From NCBI GenBank assembly GCA_001692895.1, contig KV748180.1, positions 2,846,195 through 2,910,194 of the forward strand: a stretch of DNA of 64,000 nucleotides. The letters are read 5' to 3'. The notes below the pieces were generated by a model. The model was not told the origin of the DNA. It saw only the letters and a list, made by a program, of their open reading frames with translations, and searched no databases. The position numbers and the translations under genes are program-made. Shown here one piece after another: positions 21,641 to 34,350 of this stretch; within the stretch, counting starts at the first letter, position 1, and each line of letters begins with the position of its first letter. Source of the stretch: Cenococcum geophilum 1.58. Taxonomy: Eukaryota > Ascomycota > Dothideomycetes > Gloniales > Gloniaceae.

Positions 21641-22739
21641 ACCTAACGTATAAATAGTCTATAAAGGTGGTATAGAGTAACGGACTAGGTTTAGGCCTAG
21701 GAGAGTACTTTTTAATTACTTTAGGGTCATTAGCGGTGCGCTATAGCCTCGCCTATAAGTCGCCTATAAGTCGCCGGGTTGTGGTAGAGTATAGCTTATA
21801 TAGAATATTAATGAATTAAGCTTCACCCCATATATATACCGCAACTCTTACTATAAGCGTTAGCTTATTCCTTAATCCCTTAGGATATCCTCTGCCTTTC
21901 TTTAATATAGGCTATATCTTAGCAGTAGCAGTGCTTACCTTTTGCTTACGCTTTAGCTATAAGGCTAGGTGGTAGCACATTAGCTTTATAAAATGGTCTA
22001 TAAGGATAAGGAGGTGTCTTAAACTTAGGGAGATCCGTAGTAAAGTTAAGTAAGTAATACCGCTAGGCTTATGTGGGGGCCTTAAGGGCTATAGCTTACT
22101 ATAAGGTGTATAGCGGTGCGATTTAAGCGTTAGCAGGTATTATAGTACCTAGGTATTTACGGAGGTCCTTAGTAAGGCCAGACCTTATCATACCTTAAGA
22201 GTCCTTAAGTGTTGCCAGCAGGAACTCACCCCTAGGTAGTCGCGTATAGAGCGTATAAAGGCGTCCCTTATACTCTATAGATAGACTAGTAACTTAGGGG
22301 TATTCCATAAGCCGTTTCGGCTACAGTAGCTACTACTACTATTACTATAGCACGAGACTCTGCGCGAAGTTAGTGCTAGTAAGGTAACTTATAAGGTTAT
22401 TACGGGGGACCGTTGCCTGGGCTAAGGGTCTAGCGCTATTAGGTTAGTTAAAGTTTTAATAAAAATAGCAGGACACTCTAGTCCGCCGGCGCTAGGTTAT
22501 TGGTGTAGTAGCACCAAAACCGCCTATAAGGTCTATAACCCGCAACTTTTATATAGCGTTAAGGGTTAATTTGGCACCTATTATTATATTAAATACGTAG
22601 GCGGACTTTACCCTAGGGCGTATCTATCGCAATATATACCATAATGCGTTCCCTTTCTCCCTATCTAGCGTCGGGTCGCGATGCGCCTGCGTAAGGTATG
22701 TATTTAGGGGTATATAGTATCCGAATCTTTAGGCTTATA

Positions 22740-23015
22740 TATAGGTTATTAGTATAAGTCACTACTAGCGGGTCACTAGCGGGTCGTAGACCCCGGTTAA
22801 AGGACCCTAGTTACAGACGGACCTGTCTGCTAATATACGTTGTTAGTATAGGTTACTACTAGCAGGTTACTAGTGGGTTAAAGGACCCTAGTTAAAGGAC
22901 CCTAGTTATAGACGGACCTATCTAGTATAAGTCGTCAGTATAGGTCACTACTAGTAGGTCACCAGTGGGTTAAAGGGCCCTAGTTAAAGGACCCCGGTTA
23001 TAGACGGACCTACTA
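22740..23015. repeat. ~92-bp tandem repeats, three copies (element I, right array)
   Basis: Second array of the unit described at 21371-21640, at starts of about 22741, 22836 and 22928. The two arrays flank the segment homologous to the integrase side of family G. Confidence 0.75.
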
Positions 23016-26000
23016 CCTAATAGTTAGGCATTATTTGTAGCGGTTTACCGCTAGTGTTCTTTGCGATTACTACCTACGTTCTTCTTACGATGCGCAGGCG
23101 TATTGCCGGCGTCTAGGGGGTCCTCTAAGCCATCTAGCTGTTAAGTAGTCTCCCCTAGAGCTTAGTTAGGAAAGCGTCGCCTTCCTAGGGTTCCGTTCTC
23201 TAAACCTAACCCTACGGAGCCTATGCTACGACCGCGCTTCAGGCGCGAGGATCTGCTATTATTAGCTGCGCGGTCTTCCGCGAGCTTTGTAGTATTAAGC
23301 AATTACTCTATATAGCGGATTTCTGTAAAGAGGTCCTTAGTAGTTTTCACCCGTATAGCGAAGTTCTAGCGGAAGAGCTCTGCCTATAGGTAGGTTAGGA
23401 GATATAAGAACTAAAAGTCTACCTGCTAATTAGGGTTGATAAAAGGGGTGTATAAGAAGAGGTCCTCTAAGCTATATATACGGGCTAAGAAGGTGTTAAA
23501 CCTCTGGTTCTCCTTTATTATAGTTATATAATACACAGTAGCATTTTTAAAGTGTCTTACTATAGGGTTCTTAATCTAGTCTTAGACTATAGTCTTAAGT
23601 TTGTCCTATAGTAGAGGACCCTTATCTTTAGCGCCTAGGCGGCGATGTACTAGTTAGGTAACTATCTTCTCTTTTATAAGACCTTTAATGGCCTAGCGCG
23701 TACGTCGCTCGCAGTCGTAGTTAGCGTTATTAATCTTAAATTGATTCTCGATTGCGGCAATCTATTAGTTAAACTTCTGTTAAGTAGTGCCACTAATATT
23801 AGGCGGTGACTTCTTAACTAGGGCGTCGAGATTCGTTTATTATATGCGTTCGCTGCGCAACTTATACTCTTTACTAGAGGGGTAACGGGAGGTTAAATTG
23901 ATGATGCTTTATAAGTTGGCTATTTTCTTAGCTAGCTTATCTAGCTCCTTTAGGTCAGCAGTATTCGGTAGGACGCTAGTAACCTTGCTAAGCTCCTATT
24001 AAGCCCAGGTATATAAGTCAAACTAGTCTCCAGCGTTCGTAGATATTTAATCGTCTTAAGATTCGGAAGGTCGCGTAGATTCTACTAATATGCTTTTAGC
24101 ACTAGATCCTAAGGCATTTTGCAGTCGTGTTGCTAGCGTGTCGCCGTCAAGTATAGGCGTCGATCTTATCTTCGGAGGTATTGTAGATCGTAGAAAATTA
24201 AACCGGCTATCCTCCTAAAGGGATTAGTAAGGATTCAAATGTAAGGTAAGAATGTGGATAGGGAGTCCAATAATAGAACAATAGGTATATTGTATAGATA
24301 GAGACGAATCCTTAAGGGAGAAGGAGGAGTCTAAGGTGCGAGGTAAGGGGTTTCCATAGGCACGTGCAGCGTACGTGCCTCACAGGCGAGTCGCCTGCGG
24401 GTCGCCTGCACCTCGTAGCTATATAGCTATCTACTTAGGTTTTACCTAATACTAGGTGTATAGGTGATACAAATTAAAGTTAATAACGTAATAATAACTA
24501 GTAGAGTGGTTGCCTAATAGATTAACTCTAATTATATTCTAAGAATTACTACAAGGAAGGAACTATCTAGGTAGGGATTAAGGGTCCTTAAATACATAAC
24601 CGTACTCCTATAAAATCCTTCTTATATATAATATACGTGTTATATATATTGTACGTACATTCCCTTTATATACTGCGTATACTGTGTATAACGTTATATA
24701 ACCTTAGTTACCATTCCTTATTATATAGCTCTATCGGCTCTATCCTAAACTGTGCCTATATTAACTAACTAGCTTCTTCTAACTTTTCTCTAAGTAGTTA
24801 TAATATCGTATTTAAAGCGTCCGTAACACCATCTCCCTCCTTTTTATCTTTGTCCTTAAAGATTCTAAATATCTCTAAGTTGTTTACTAGAGGTATAATA
24901 CCGTTTAATTAATTTGGTTAATATTATTACTTATTATACCTAAGGCTCCTTCTTCTTCGTAGGCGCAACGTCGTGCTCGTACTGTTACTGCGATATTATC
25001 TCTTAGTAAGATTATACCGTCTTTGTATTTTTGTTGTTTAAAAGAGGGGTTAGTTTATATTATATTGGCGAACCCATCTTCGCAATAACCGTTCTTTTGC
25101 TTAAAGTATACTAAAGCAAATATTTATTCGTCTTATAATATTTACTCTATCTCTAATACTAAATATATGCAACCTATTACTCTTAATAGTTGTCTAGTTC
25201 CCTAATTAATTTGTCTTAGGGTTTTATATTTAATCTACTACTGCACAGCTAGATAGTAAACTGTTTGTTACTCTTGCTAAGTTAAAACGTTCCCGTAATA
25301 TAGAGTAAAAAGCCTTAAAGGCTTATATTACGGCGTCTACTTAGTTACTCCGTCTTAAGAAGGTTTATAAGAAGGTCTATTTTAAGGAGTAAAAACTTAT
25401 AGAATAAGGTTTATAGGAACTTAGCGATAAAAGAACGGATTCTTTTCTAATAGAGAAGGAAATAGATTTAAATAGTTTGGCAACTACTCTTCTTAGGTCC
25501 CCCTTAGGTAACTTATTCTTTAGTAATCCTTTTTTATTAATACTGCCTAACCTAATTTCTTTTAATACTCCTATACCTTTCTTATAGTATTTTTTAAATT
25601 CTTTAGTAGTTCCTAGGTAGTCTTAGTGTAGCCTATCTACTTAACCTTATACTATATTTTATTGTTAATGTCCTTATAACTAATAATCTTTAAAACTTAC
25701 TATTTATCTTCTTCTTATCCTCTATACGTGTCTGCTTTATAAACAGTAGCTTAATATTCCTATATACTAGTTTTAGCATTATAATATACTATATAGGGTA
25801 GATCTTTATCTTAACTAGTAGGTTTAACTTAAATATAACTGGTAAAATCCTCTATATAATTTTAAAAGGTCCTAGCCTAACATAGTTTAACTTTTTACTT
25901 AGTTGTTAACTCTTAAAATTTTTATATAGTAGCCATACTTTATCTCCCTCCTTAAGATCTAGTCCCTTAGATCTCTTAGTATTATAGTACCTTTTTATTC

Positions 26001-27514
26001 TCTTTTATACTTTCTTTACTAATTCTATAAGGTTTATATAAAGATTTATTAACGTTTTTATCCTTTCTTTAGCTGTGCTACTTATTTTCTTTGCTTACTA
26101 TAGTAATAATGATATTCTTAGCTTATATCCATAATTTGCCTTAAATAGTAATATACCTATTCCTTCTTAAGGTGTTATATTATATGTAAACTGTATAACT
26201 AGTAATAGTAATACCTAATTATTCTATATATAATTAATATAATACCTTAGATACTGCTCTAGCGTCTAATTTAATCTTTCTATTTAACTATCTGTCTGCG
26301 GATAATATATAGTAAAAGTTACTACTTTAACCCCTTACTCCGCTAAGAATACCTCCTAGAATACTGCTATAAATCTTAGATCTTTATCTAATATAATTTT
26401 ATTTAGTGCTCTGTATCTTATAAATACTTCTTTAATATAAATTCTAGCGATATCTTCTACTAAGATTTCTTTTATATATGCTATAAAGTATCCCTACTTT
26501 ATAAGCTTGTCTACTATTACTAAGATTATATTATAATCTTATCTAGTAATAGGGTCTCTTAACTTTAGTAACTTAATAATAAAGTCCTATAATATAACCT
26601 CCTATAGTCTTTCCAGTATTTTAATAGGTTATAGCCCTCTATATAGCTTATGCCTTATTAGTTTATTCCTTTAGCAATCTAGATATTCTTTTATAACTCT
26701 TTACACTAAGCCCTAGATTCTATTAATAATATACTCCTCTTAGAGTCTTAACACTAAGCCCATGGCTCTATTATGTCCTTAAGTTATTCCCTTATAGAAA
26801 TCTTTCATAAAATACTCTACTATGCTCTTTAGGATGTACTTTGCTTCTTAGTATTTATATAATATTTCTTCTTCTAGATGTTCTAACTATTCTTCTAGCT
26901 ATACCTTAAAGATCCTTTATACCTAAAAGCTTTCTAGTATCTTATAGACTTTTTTTAGTTTGTTATCCTCTTAAGTTACTATAATTTTTAGATAATTATA
27001 CCTAATTAATCCGTCTATGTCTTTTTGCAGTAAAGCCCCTAATGGCTTTTCGTTATTTTATAGTTTAGCTTTTTAACTTAGAGTATCTACTCACATATTA
27101 TCCGTGCCTTTAGTATACTAAATCTTAAAATAGTACTCTATAAGTATCTCTACCCATCTAACCTATTTTTAGTTAAGTTCCTTTATTATTAGGAATCCTG
27201 TTAAGTTCTTATAATCCGTCTTAACTATAAATAGTTTCTCTATACCTTATAAGAATGCCCTTTATTCCTTTAGTACTATAATTATACCTAACAACTCCTT
27301 ATTATAGATATTATAGTTTAACTCTAGTAGTATTATCTTCTAACTATAATATACCACTAGGTGCTATCTATCTTAATATTTCTATATAAAGTATACCCCT
27401 AATATAAAGTCTAATATATCCGTTTCTATAACCGTCTCTAGTTTTAGTTAATAGATCTTAAGAACTAGCTCCTAGGTAAATAACTCTTTAATTTTCTTAA
27501 ATAATTCTTACTAT

Positions 27515-27651
27515 TCCTTTGTCAGGTGACGAAGTCACCTCGCCTATATATATTGTTCCGCATAGCCGTGTCTGGCATCAAGCCAGTCACTCGTTTACCT
27601 TTTGCGGGTTTGTGTGGCTGAGTGGTGCGGAGCTTATCACCTCACATCCTT
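27515..27651. mobile_element. 127-bp solo LTR in element C, TSD TCCTT
   Basis: Element 27520-27646 runs TGTCAGGTGACG ... ATCACCTCACA, with perfect TCCTT target duplications (27515-27519, 27647-27651). The empty-site form is visible in the homologous element F near 61890. It begins with a perfect hairpin AGGTGAC-GAA-GTCACCT and contains TATATATA. It keeps CpG and CpA (for example GGTTTGTGTGGCTGAGTGG), unlike the RIP-degraded host. It is very short for an LTR; a small TRIM-type family is possible. Confidence 0.8.
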
Positions 27652-30600
27652 TCCCTATATCTATAGTTCTTCTTTTTTTATTAACCGCGTAAATAGTTTA
27701 ATATCTTTTAACTACTGCGCTATAAACCTTCTATAGTAATTGCAAAACTCTAAAAACAATCTTAACTATATAACGTTCTCTAGTTCTTACTAATTTACTA
27801 TAGCCTTAATCTTCTTTAGATTTATATTAAGTTGGCCTAGTTTAATAATAAATCTAACAAAATCGGTCTTCCTTATAAAGAACTCGCATTTCTTAATTAC
27901 TACTAGCATCTGTTTTTCTTATAGTCTCTTTAAAACCTATTTAACGTATTCCCCGTACTCTTCCTTAATTATTAAGTAGATAATAATAATATTAAGGTAT
28001 ACTATAATAAATTCATCCAAGTGTTCTTCTAATATATTATTAATACGCTTCTAGAACGCTGCTAGTATATTTATAAGCCTAAATTGCATAACTAATAGTT
28101 TATATAGTTCTTCCTTTAATCTAAAGGCTGCCTTTTATTTATTGCCTTCCTTAATCCTAATCTAATAATACGCCTATCTTAGATCTATCTTTATAAAGAT
28201 TTATACATTACCTATCCTATCTTAAATTTCGCTAATTAAGGGTAAAGAATACCTATCCTTCTGGGTAATGCTATTTAATTACTTATAGTTAATACATAAC
28301 CTAAGCTTTCTATTCTTCTTTAGTACAAATAGTACTAAATAACCCGTTAATAACTATAATGGTCTAATATATCTCTTTTATAAGTTTTCTTAGATAAACT
28401 CTTTAAGTGCTTTAGACTCTTTTTCTATAAGCTTATAGATTAGGAAAAACCTTAGACTTGTTTCTAGTTCTAACTTTATCTTATAATCCTATACTATATA
28501 ATCTACTAGCTTTTTACTTTTTAGGCTTTATAGCTTCTTGCTATACTTATAGTATCTTTTTAGTATATAACTTAAGCCTCGCTTAGTCTCTTTATATATC
28601 GCTCTAGCTTGGTACTGTGTTAACTTAGTTTACTATCGTATCTTATAGTATTAAGTATCTCTAATATTAACCTAACCTATAATCTAATCGATCTTTAGAT
28701 TATATTCCTATAACTAAGGTATACTTAATACTGCCTTATCCCGTCCTAACGGTAGGATATTAAAAGATATCTTAATTTGCTTTCCTTTAATGGTTATCTA
28801 AATAGGTCCTATTTTAAGATTAATAATCCCTCCTCCGTAGGCTATTAGATCTCCTAAAATTATAACTAATAGGTAAGGTTGCTTCTTTTATCTATGGGGT
28901 AATCCTATTCTTTTAACTACTACTAATAAAATATAGTTTTGCGTTACTCTACTATCTATTAGCGCTTTAAACTGCTAATCTTACCATTTTACTTATAAAT
29001 TTAGGTATTATCCTTAAATTCCTTTAAGGGTCTAAGGCTCTATTACTAGCTCCCTCTAGTTTTATAGGCCTCTACTTTTCCTAACTATTAGCTGCTTAAT
29101 CCTGTTATACTTAGCTTACTCTTCGGCTAATACCTAGTTCGCTTTTTATCTTTAATATGTCATAAATACGTATTCTTTAGGTATTTCTACTACTATTATC
29201 CGTCTAAGCATTTTTCCGTAAGAAATCTTCCTAGTTAAAGTATTAAGTCTCCTAACTCTTAAACTTTTATTAGATACTAGCTATATATATACTTAGCATT
29301 TCTGTACTATTGCTTATCTAGCGCCTAATATATCCTTATAGAGTATTTCCGATTCTTTTCCTTTAGATTCTTATATATTTTATATATATTGTCTATATAT
29401 GCAATCTATAATAGCGTATAGTATGCTAGGTGTTTTAGGTTAACTCTTAACTTATCTTTATCTTTAAGTTTAAACCTCTACTATACTAATCTAAACATTA
29501 TAACTTTGTTTGTAGGTACTAAGATGCGTTTTTTACTTCTCTAGTCCTCTAACTATTCCTTTAAATCCTTTAATATTATAATTAAGACTCCTTTAATATA
29601 AGTTATAGCCTTCTCTATAATCGGGTGGTCTTAGATAACTCGTTTATCCAACTATATATAAAAATCTTCCCACTTATTATTATGTCGCTGTTTATACTAC
29701 TTCTAGTATAGCTGTTAGAGTATATATGGCTTATCTGTAAGGAAGTATCTTCTTATTACTATATTGTAATAGCCCTTTATATATCATTCTTTAAACCTAA
29801 TAGAGATCCCTAAATCCTCTTCGTTTTCTAGTTTAGTAAGCTATTTAGCTCTTAGTATACCTACCCTAAGCCTATTAGTAATTCTTTATACTAGTACTCT
29901 ATCCCTTATACGTCCCAATATGCTAGATCTCTTATCTAGTTTCTGTTTTTACTATACAATAATTCTTTACCTAAATTCTTCTATAGTTTCTTTTGGTTTA
30001 CGTCTTATAGATAGATCCTTAAAGTCTTCTTACTTCTTAATCTTAGTGTCGTATTCTTTAATAGTCTTTATTTGTATCTAAAAATCTTAGTTCTATAGAA
30101 TTCTTAATCCTAAGCTTGCTTCTGTTTTAAGTTTTACTCTAGCCTTAGTCTAACTAGGCTTACTTAGTGTTCTTATCTTATCTTAAGAGTCTTAAATCTT
30201 ACTTATCTCGTCTTAAGAATCTTATACTTTTAGGAAACTTTATCCTAAGCTTATTCGTATATTACTAAACTAAGCCGTTACTCTGCTCTATTAGTTATTG
30301 TTTATTATAGGTCCTTAAGCTTACCTTATCTTATCTTAAGAATCTTAATTATCTCTTATCTTGTCTTAAGAATCTTAAGCTTTTAGCCTTTTGCCTTTAT
30401 TAAGTGCTAAAGTAGCTCGCTGTCCTACTTCTTTTACGTCTTATAAAGCAATAGACATTATATCTAGTGAGGTCTTAATCCCTACTAATGTTCCCTATTC
30501 TATAGTGGAATTATCCTTTACCTCTTATATAATATCTTTAAGGTTTACGTATTCCTAGTAAACCGCCTTTATCGCCTTATCGTTATAAAATGTTTTACCT

Positions 30601-30810
30601 ATATTAAATTTATTATCCTTAATATCCAATCTGCGAACTAGTTTATTGGTTCCTTTATATTCCGTTAAATATAGCTCTTATAGCTAATAGCTTGCGCCGT
30701 ATTTAGTGTCCTTATAAATTTGGTATACGTTATTATAATAAAACGCAAAACTTTTAATTAAACATTCTTTTGTTCCTCGTAGTATATTATTATCCCTCTA
30801 TATATATATA

Positions 30811-33800
30811 TTGGCCCGCAAAGCCCTACTGCACGCGTCCACGTCGCCGCGGGTGGAAACATCATCGGGAAATCATTCCTTATGATGGCTAAGTGCAGAG
30901 GCGATAGAGGAGAGCCGTCGCAGCGCGCGCAGCGCGCTGGTGTTGCGACTCTATGGTGTTAAGCCTGCGACGCGTATATCGCCCTTAATAACACCAGGAG
31001 TCCTACTGCCCCCACTTAGGGCTCCTACTATACCATCCAGGGGGGCCATTAAGGGAAACTGGGATACGAAAACCGCCCGACGTATAACTACCTGGCTCGC
31101 AGCTAGGCCCGAAACTAGCCTTATTTAGCCAGTTAATATAAACGCGCCCTAGGCGTACGACAGGACACCCTTAGGCTTGCACTAGCTCTAAGACTAAGAG
31201 GATATAGCGAGGGTGTAGGGAACCTCTTTTTATAAGAACTTGTTAAGGTTAATGCGTTATAGATACTTTATACGAAACTTATTAAGGCCCTAAGGCTACC
31301 ACGAAGAACTTATTAAGGCCCTACCTAAAGAACTTATTAAGGCCCCTTTATAAGGGCCTATCTGGTATTTAGTACACCTAGGTAACTTAGAAGAGGGTCT
31401 TAATAGGCGTAGTACGCGCGACCTGGACGACGGTAATACGCCGGCAATATAACGGCAACGTAACGGCAACTGAATAGCGACTAGACGGCTTAATAAGGTG
31501 GAAATACGGGTAAAGCTCTAGGCAGTGGAAATATAGGCTAGCTTTAACGGCCCTATAGCGTTCGACTTACAGTTAACTTACAGTTAACTTATGGTTAACT
31601 TATAGGCGACTTATAGGAGGGTCTTAATAGGCGTAGTGTATGTAACCTAATATATATATGCATAAGGCGACTTACAGGAGGGTCTTAATAGGCGTAGTGT
31701 ATATAACCTGATGTATATATATGGGGGAGGCTATAGGGGAAACATAGGCTAGTTGGACGAGGACTTAATAGTTAGAGATATAGGCCAGCTTATAAAAAGG
31801 GGGGACACAAGCTTAGTTAGTAGGAGGGGGGAGAGTAGGTCGCCTGGTGCGGGACCTGGTTTCTACGGCCCCCCTCTTATAAGACACGGTTGGCCTATTA
31901 TAAGGAGACTTTTATAGGCAACGTAAAACGGGAACTAGTAGTATATAGGGTGTTGCGCCCCTATATTACTACTGGCTTCCTATAGGGTATAGTATGTAGT
32001 AGCTACTACTGGCTCTAAGGACCTTATTCCTTAACTAGGCTCTAACCTTTAGTGCACCTAGTAGGTAGATAGGATTATACCCTAGCTAAAGAGACTACTA
32101 CGTAGCTTAAGAGAACGGATATGTGTGTTGGTATATTAATAGACGGAACCGTTCACCTTTAGGGCGGCTCGCCAGTAAGATATGCTTAAGAAGTAAATAG
32201 GAGTTACTTAGGCGGGAGAGGCAGTGGCTCGGCCTTGTCCGTAGAAGGTATACCCAACTATATTATAGGATGCAGCTATAACACCTCTATAGGATTATGT
32301 TAGTAGGCGTAAAGATGGGAGTTACAACCCCTAGAAACGGCAGCTTATGCCCACGCCAGTGGAAATAATAAAGAAGGCGTAAAACTAGAGGCTATAGAAG
32401 GCTCCCAAGCTATGCAAAAGTATACTAACTTTAGGAGGAAACTCTTATACAGACTACTAGGGGGTAGACTAGTACTTGGGTAATACCGTTATAAGATATC
32501 TAAAAGAACTGGTGAAATTCCCCGCAATTGGTGGTGGCAGCCAACTGCTTATAGTTTGGGACTAAAGCACTAGAAAACTGGGGTAGAGGCCTAGATAAGT
32601 AGGTATGTTAAACTCTACTATATTACTAGCTAATATATAACTACCTGCCTTTTCTTTATAAGCAACTTGCTTAACTCCTTTAAGGAAGGGGCGACCTAGG
32701 GGATAGGCTTTGTTAACGACACAAACTTAATTATATATGGGCTAACAGCCGCAGAAAATTGCAGAACACTAGAGAAAGCCTATAACACTTATATAGAATA
32801 GGCAAAACATTATAGAGTCTAATTCTCACTAGAGAAATACCAGCTAATCTATTTTATAAGAAAACGCAACCAATCTACAGATCTCTAGCATATAATTTAT
32901 ATTTAAGACTTTAGGGGTTAACCAGTTTAGAGCCTAAGGGTATTAGGAGTATAGGTAGATAGTAAGCTCTAGTGGAGCGTATATGCGGCGTAAGCGGCCC
33001 ATAAAGGCTAAGTATAGTTTATCGCTTTATCTAGGATTGTTAATTCTATATAGGGTCTATGCTTTTAGAGGTCACGCCTACTATATATAGCAGTTGTCTG
33101 GCTAACTATGATATATAAATCTAGTATTTAGGCTATTAGAGAAACTAAGAAGGGCCCCCCTAAATTACTCCTTAAACTACTTTAAAAGGTCTAGACAGCC
33201 TGCCTTTAAAGTATTATAGGTGGGTATAAGCGAACGGCCACAGTACTGCTTAAGAAGGAATTCAATATTCCCCCCCTATAGTTATATATTAAAGCCGCTA
33301 TAATATAAAGGACGCAAAATAAACGTAACTCTAATGTTATAAAGTATATTAAGACACGCCTAAGTAAACTATAGAGGGACCCTAGGGTGCCCTATAGGAG
33401 AATAAACTAATAACCCTAAAGTAGGGAAGAGATATTAGAGAAACAGGTAAAGAAAGCAGAAGAAGGATAGTGCCGCTTTAGGGCCTAGGCCTATATAGAG
33501 GAGAAAGGGAGACGTATAAGAGGTTAGTAAAGATAATAGTAAGATAGAGAAAGGAGCTAAAGTAGAATATATAAGAACGCCGGGAAACCATCTACCGTAA
33601 TATAATACTGGTTAGACTAACGCTAGAGAGGCGAATAGGAGTTAAAGGTATAGAGGCTGACTTAGGCAAGACAAACCTAAGCTATAGTATGGTTAACGCT
33701 ATAGGGGGTAAATACCTAAGGGCTCTAAGAAGGCCTAATAAAGGTAAAAAATATAATAGTAATACTCTTAAGAACAGGAATAATAGGACTAAAAGATTGG

Positions 33801-34350
33801 CTTTACTAGGTGGGAGTCCTAGTAGGTAGCTTAAGATGTAAATATAGCTAGCTAAAACAGATACTAAAACACGTAATACTGCTATGCCCCCTATACACCA
33901 ATTAAGAAATAATACTCTTAGCAGCTGGCATAGAGAACTATAATACACTACTCTTAATATAAAAAGGCCTTAAGGCGGTCACCTAGTGGCTTATTAGTTA
34001 AAATGTGCTAAATNAGTTCCGGGTTNNAAGGGAAATNGTAATAAAAGGNAAGGGGGNNAGNAGTAGGTGCCCCCTAGTAACTCTATAGTAGTAGAGTAAT
34101 AGTTTATAATACTAGCGCATCCATAGGCTTATTACGGCAGCAGTGGTTCCTAAGGAGGTTAAATAGTAAGGTAGTAGAGCACCATAGGCAACTTATAGGC
34201 GTTAAGTAGGCGAGTCCCAAAAGGCGGGGAGATAGATTATGGGGTTTTCTCATTTTTCTTAAATAGAGTTTTCTCCCCATATGTAAATAAGGAGTAGTCC
34301 GCGTGGGCCCAATAGGGATCCAAATTAGACGTTAAGTAATAAATTATTAT
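30811..34350 (+). mobile_element. LINE E (I/Tad-type non-LTR retrotransposon) inside element C
   Basis: It splits the gag of element C inside a TA run: TATATATATA precedes (30801-30810) and follows (34351-34360), consistent with a target duplication but not decisive. The reverse transcriptase reads GFVNDTNLIIYG (FVND at 32709-32720, the second residue of the usual FVDD changed), then NCRTLEKAYNTY and YQLIYFIRKRN, as in fungal LINE RTs. A GC-rich 5' part (30811-31130) keeps CpG and an open 62-codon frame from 30940. An array-rich stretch follows (31260-31740). An endonuclease domain was not recognised, so the 5' half may be noncoding or rearranged. N positions at 34014-34061 fall near the 3' end. 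Confidence 0.7.
31250..31740 (+). repeat. Short tandem repeats in the 5' part of LINE E
   Basis: AACTTATTAAGGCCC recurs three to four times between 31260 and 31350, and GGGTCTTAATAGGCGTAGT occurs at about 31395, 31620 and 31681, the last two inside a ~60-bp unit also carrying TATATATATG. They lie upstream of the RT region and could be promoter-type monomers in the 5' leader, by analogy with other LINEs. Confidence 0.6.

Larger units (their letters stand above)
20528..24451 (-). mobile_element. Non-autonomous LTR element I (gag, no reverse transcriptase)
   Basis: Two 212-bp LTRs (20528-20739 and 24240-24451), TG...CA in the better copy, with a perfect 5-bp target duplication CTAGG (20523-20527 and 24452-24456). 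It sits inside the LTR of element C. Minus-strand sense: a Gag-like segment lies at about 24150-23000 (IKNPIVRHFKNATVYYI and DLFTEIRYIE can be read, with an Arg/Lys/Ser-rich tail). Two arrays of ~92-bp repeats (22740-23015, 21371-21640) flank sequence matching family G at 56415-57260 and 54950-55440, i.e. pieces of its integrase side and 3' region. Reverse transcriptase is absent. It is an internally deleted derivative that would need proteins from a G-type element. CpG retention is higher than in C, and the LTRs differ by few changes, so it is younger than its host. Confidence 0.85.
20477..24827 (-). repeat. 3' LTR of Ty3 element C, split by element I
   Basis: The LTR runs TGTAACGGAACC ... 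CGTCCGTAACA on the plus strand, i.e. minus-strand sense. It is 422 bp once the nested element (20528-24451) and one target copy are removed. It pairs with the LTR at 35502-36311 and matches the LTRs at 58791-59210 (same orientation) and 48121-48539 (opposite). Confidence 0.85.
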
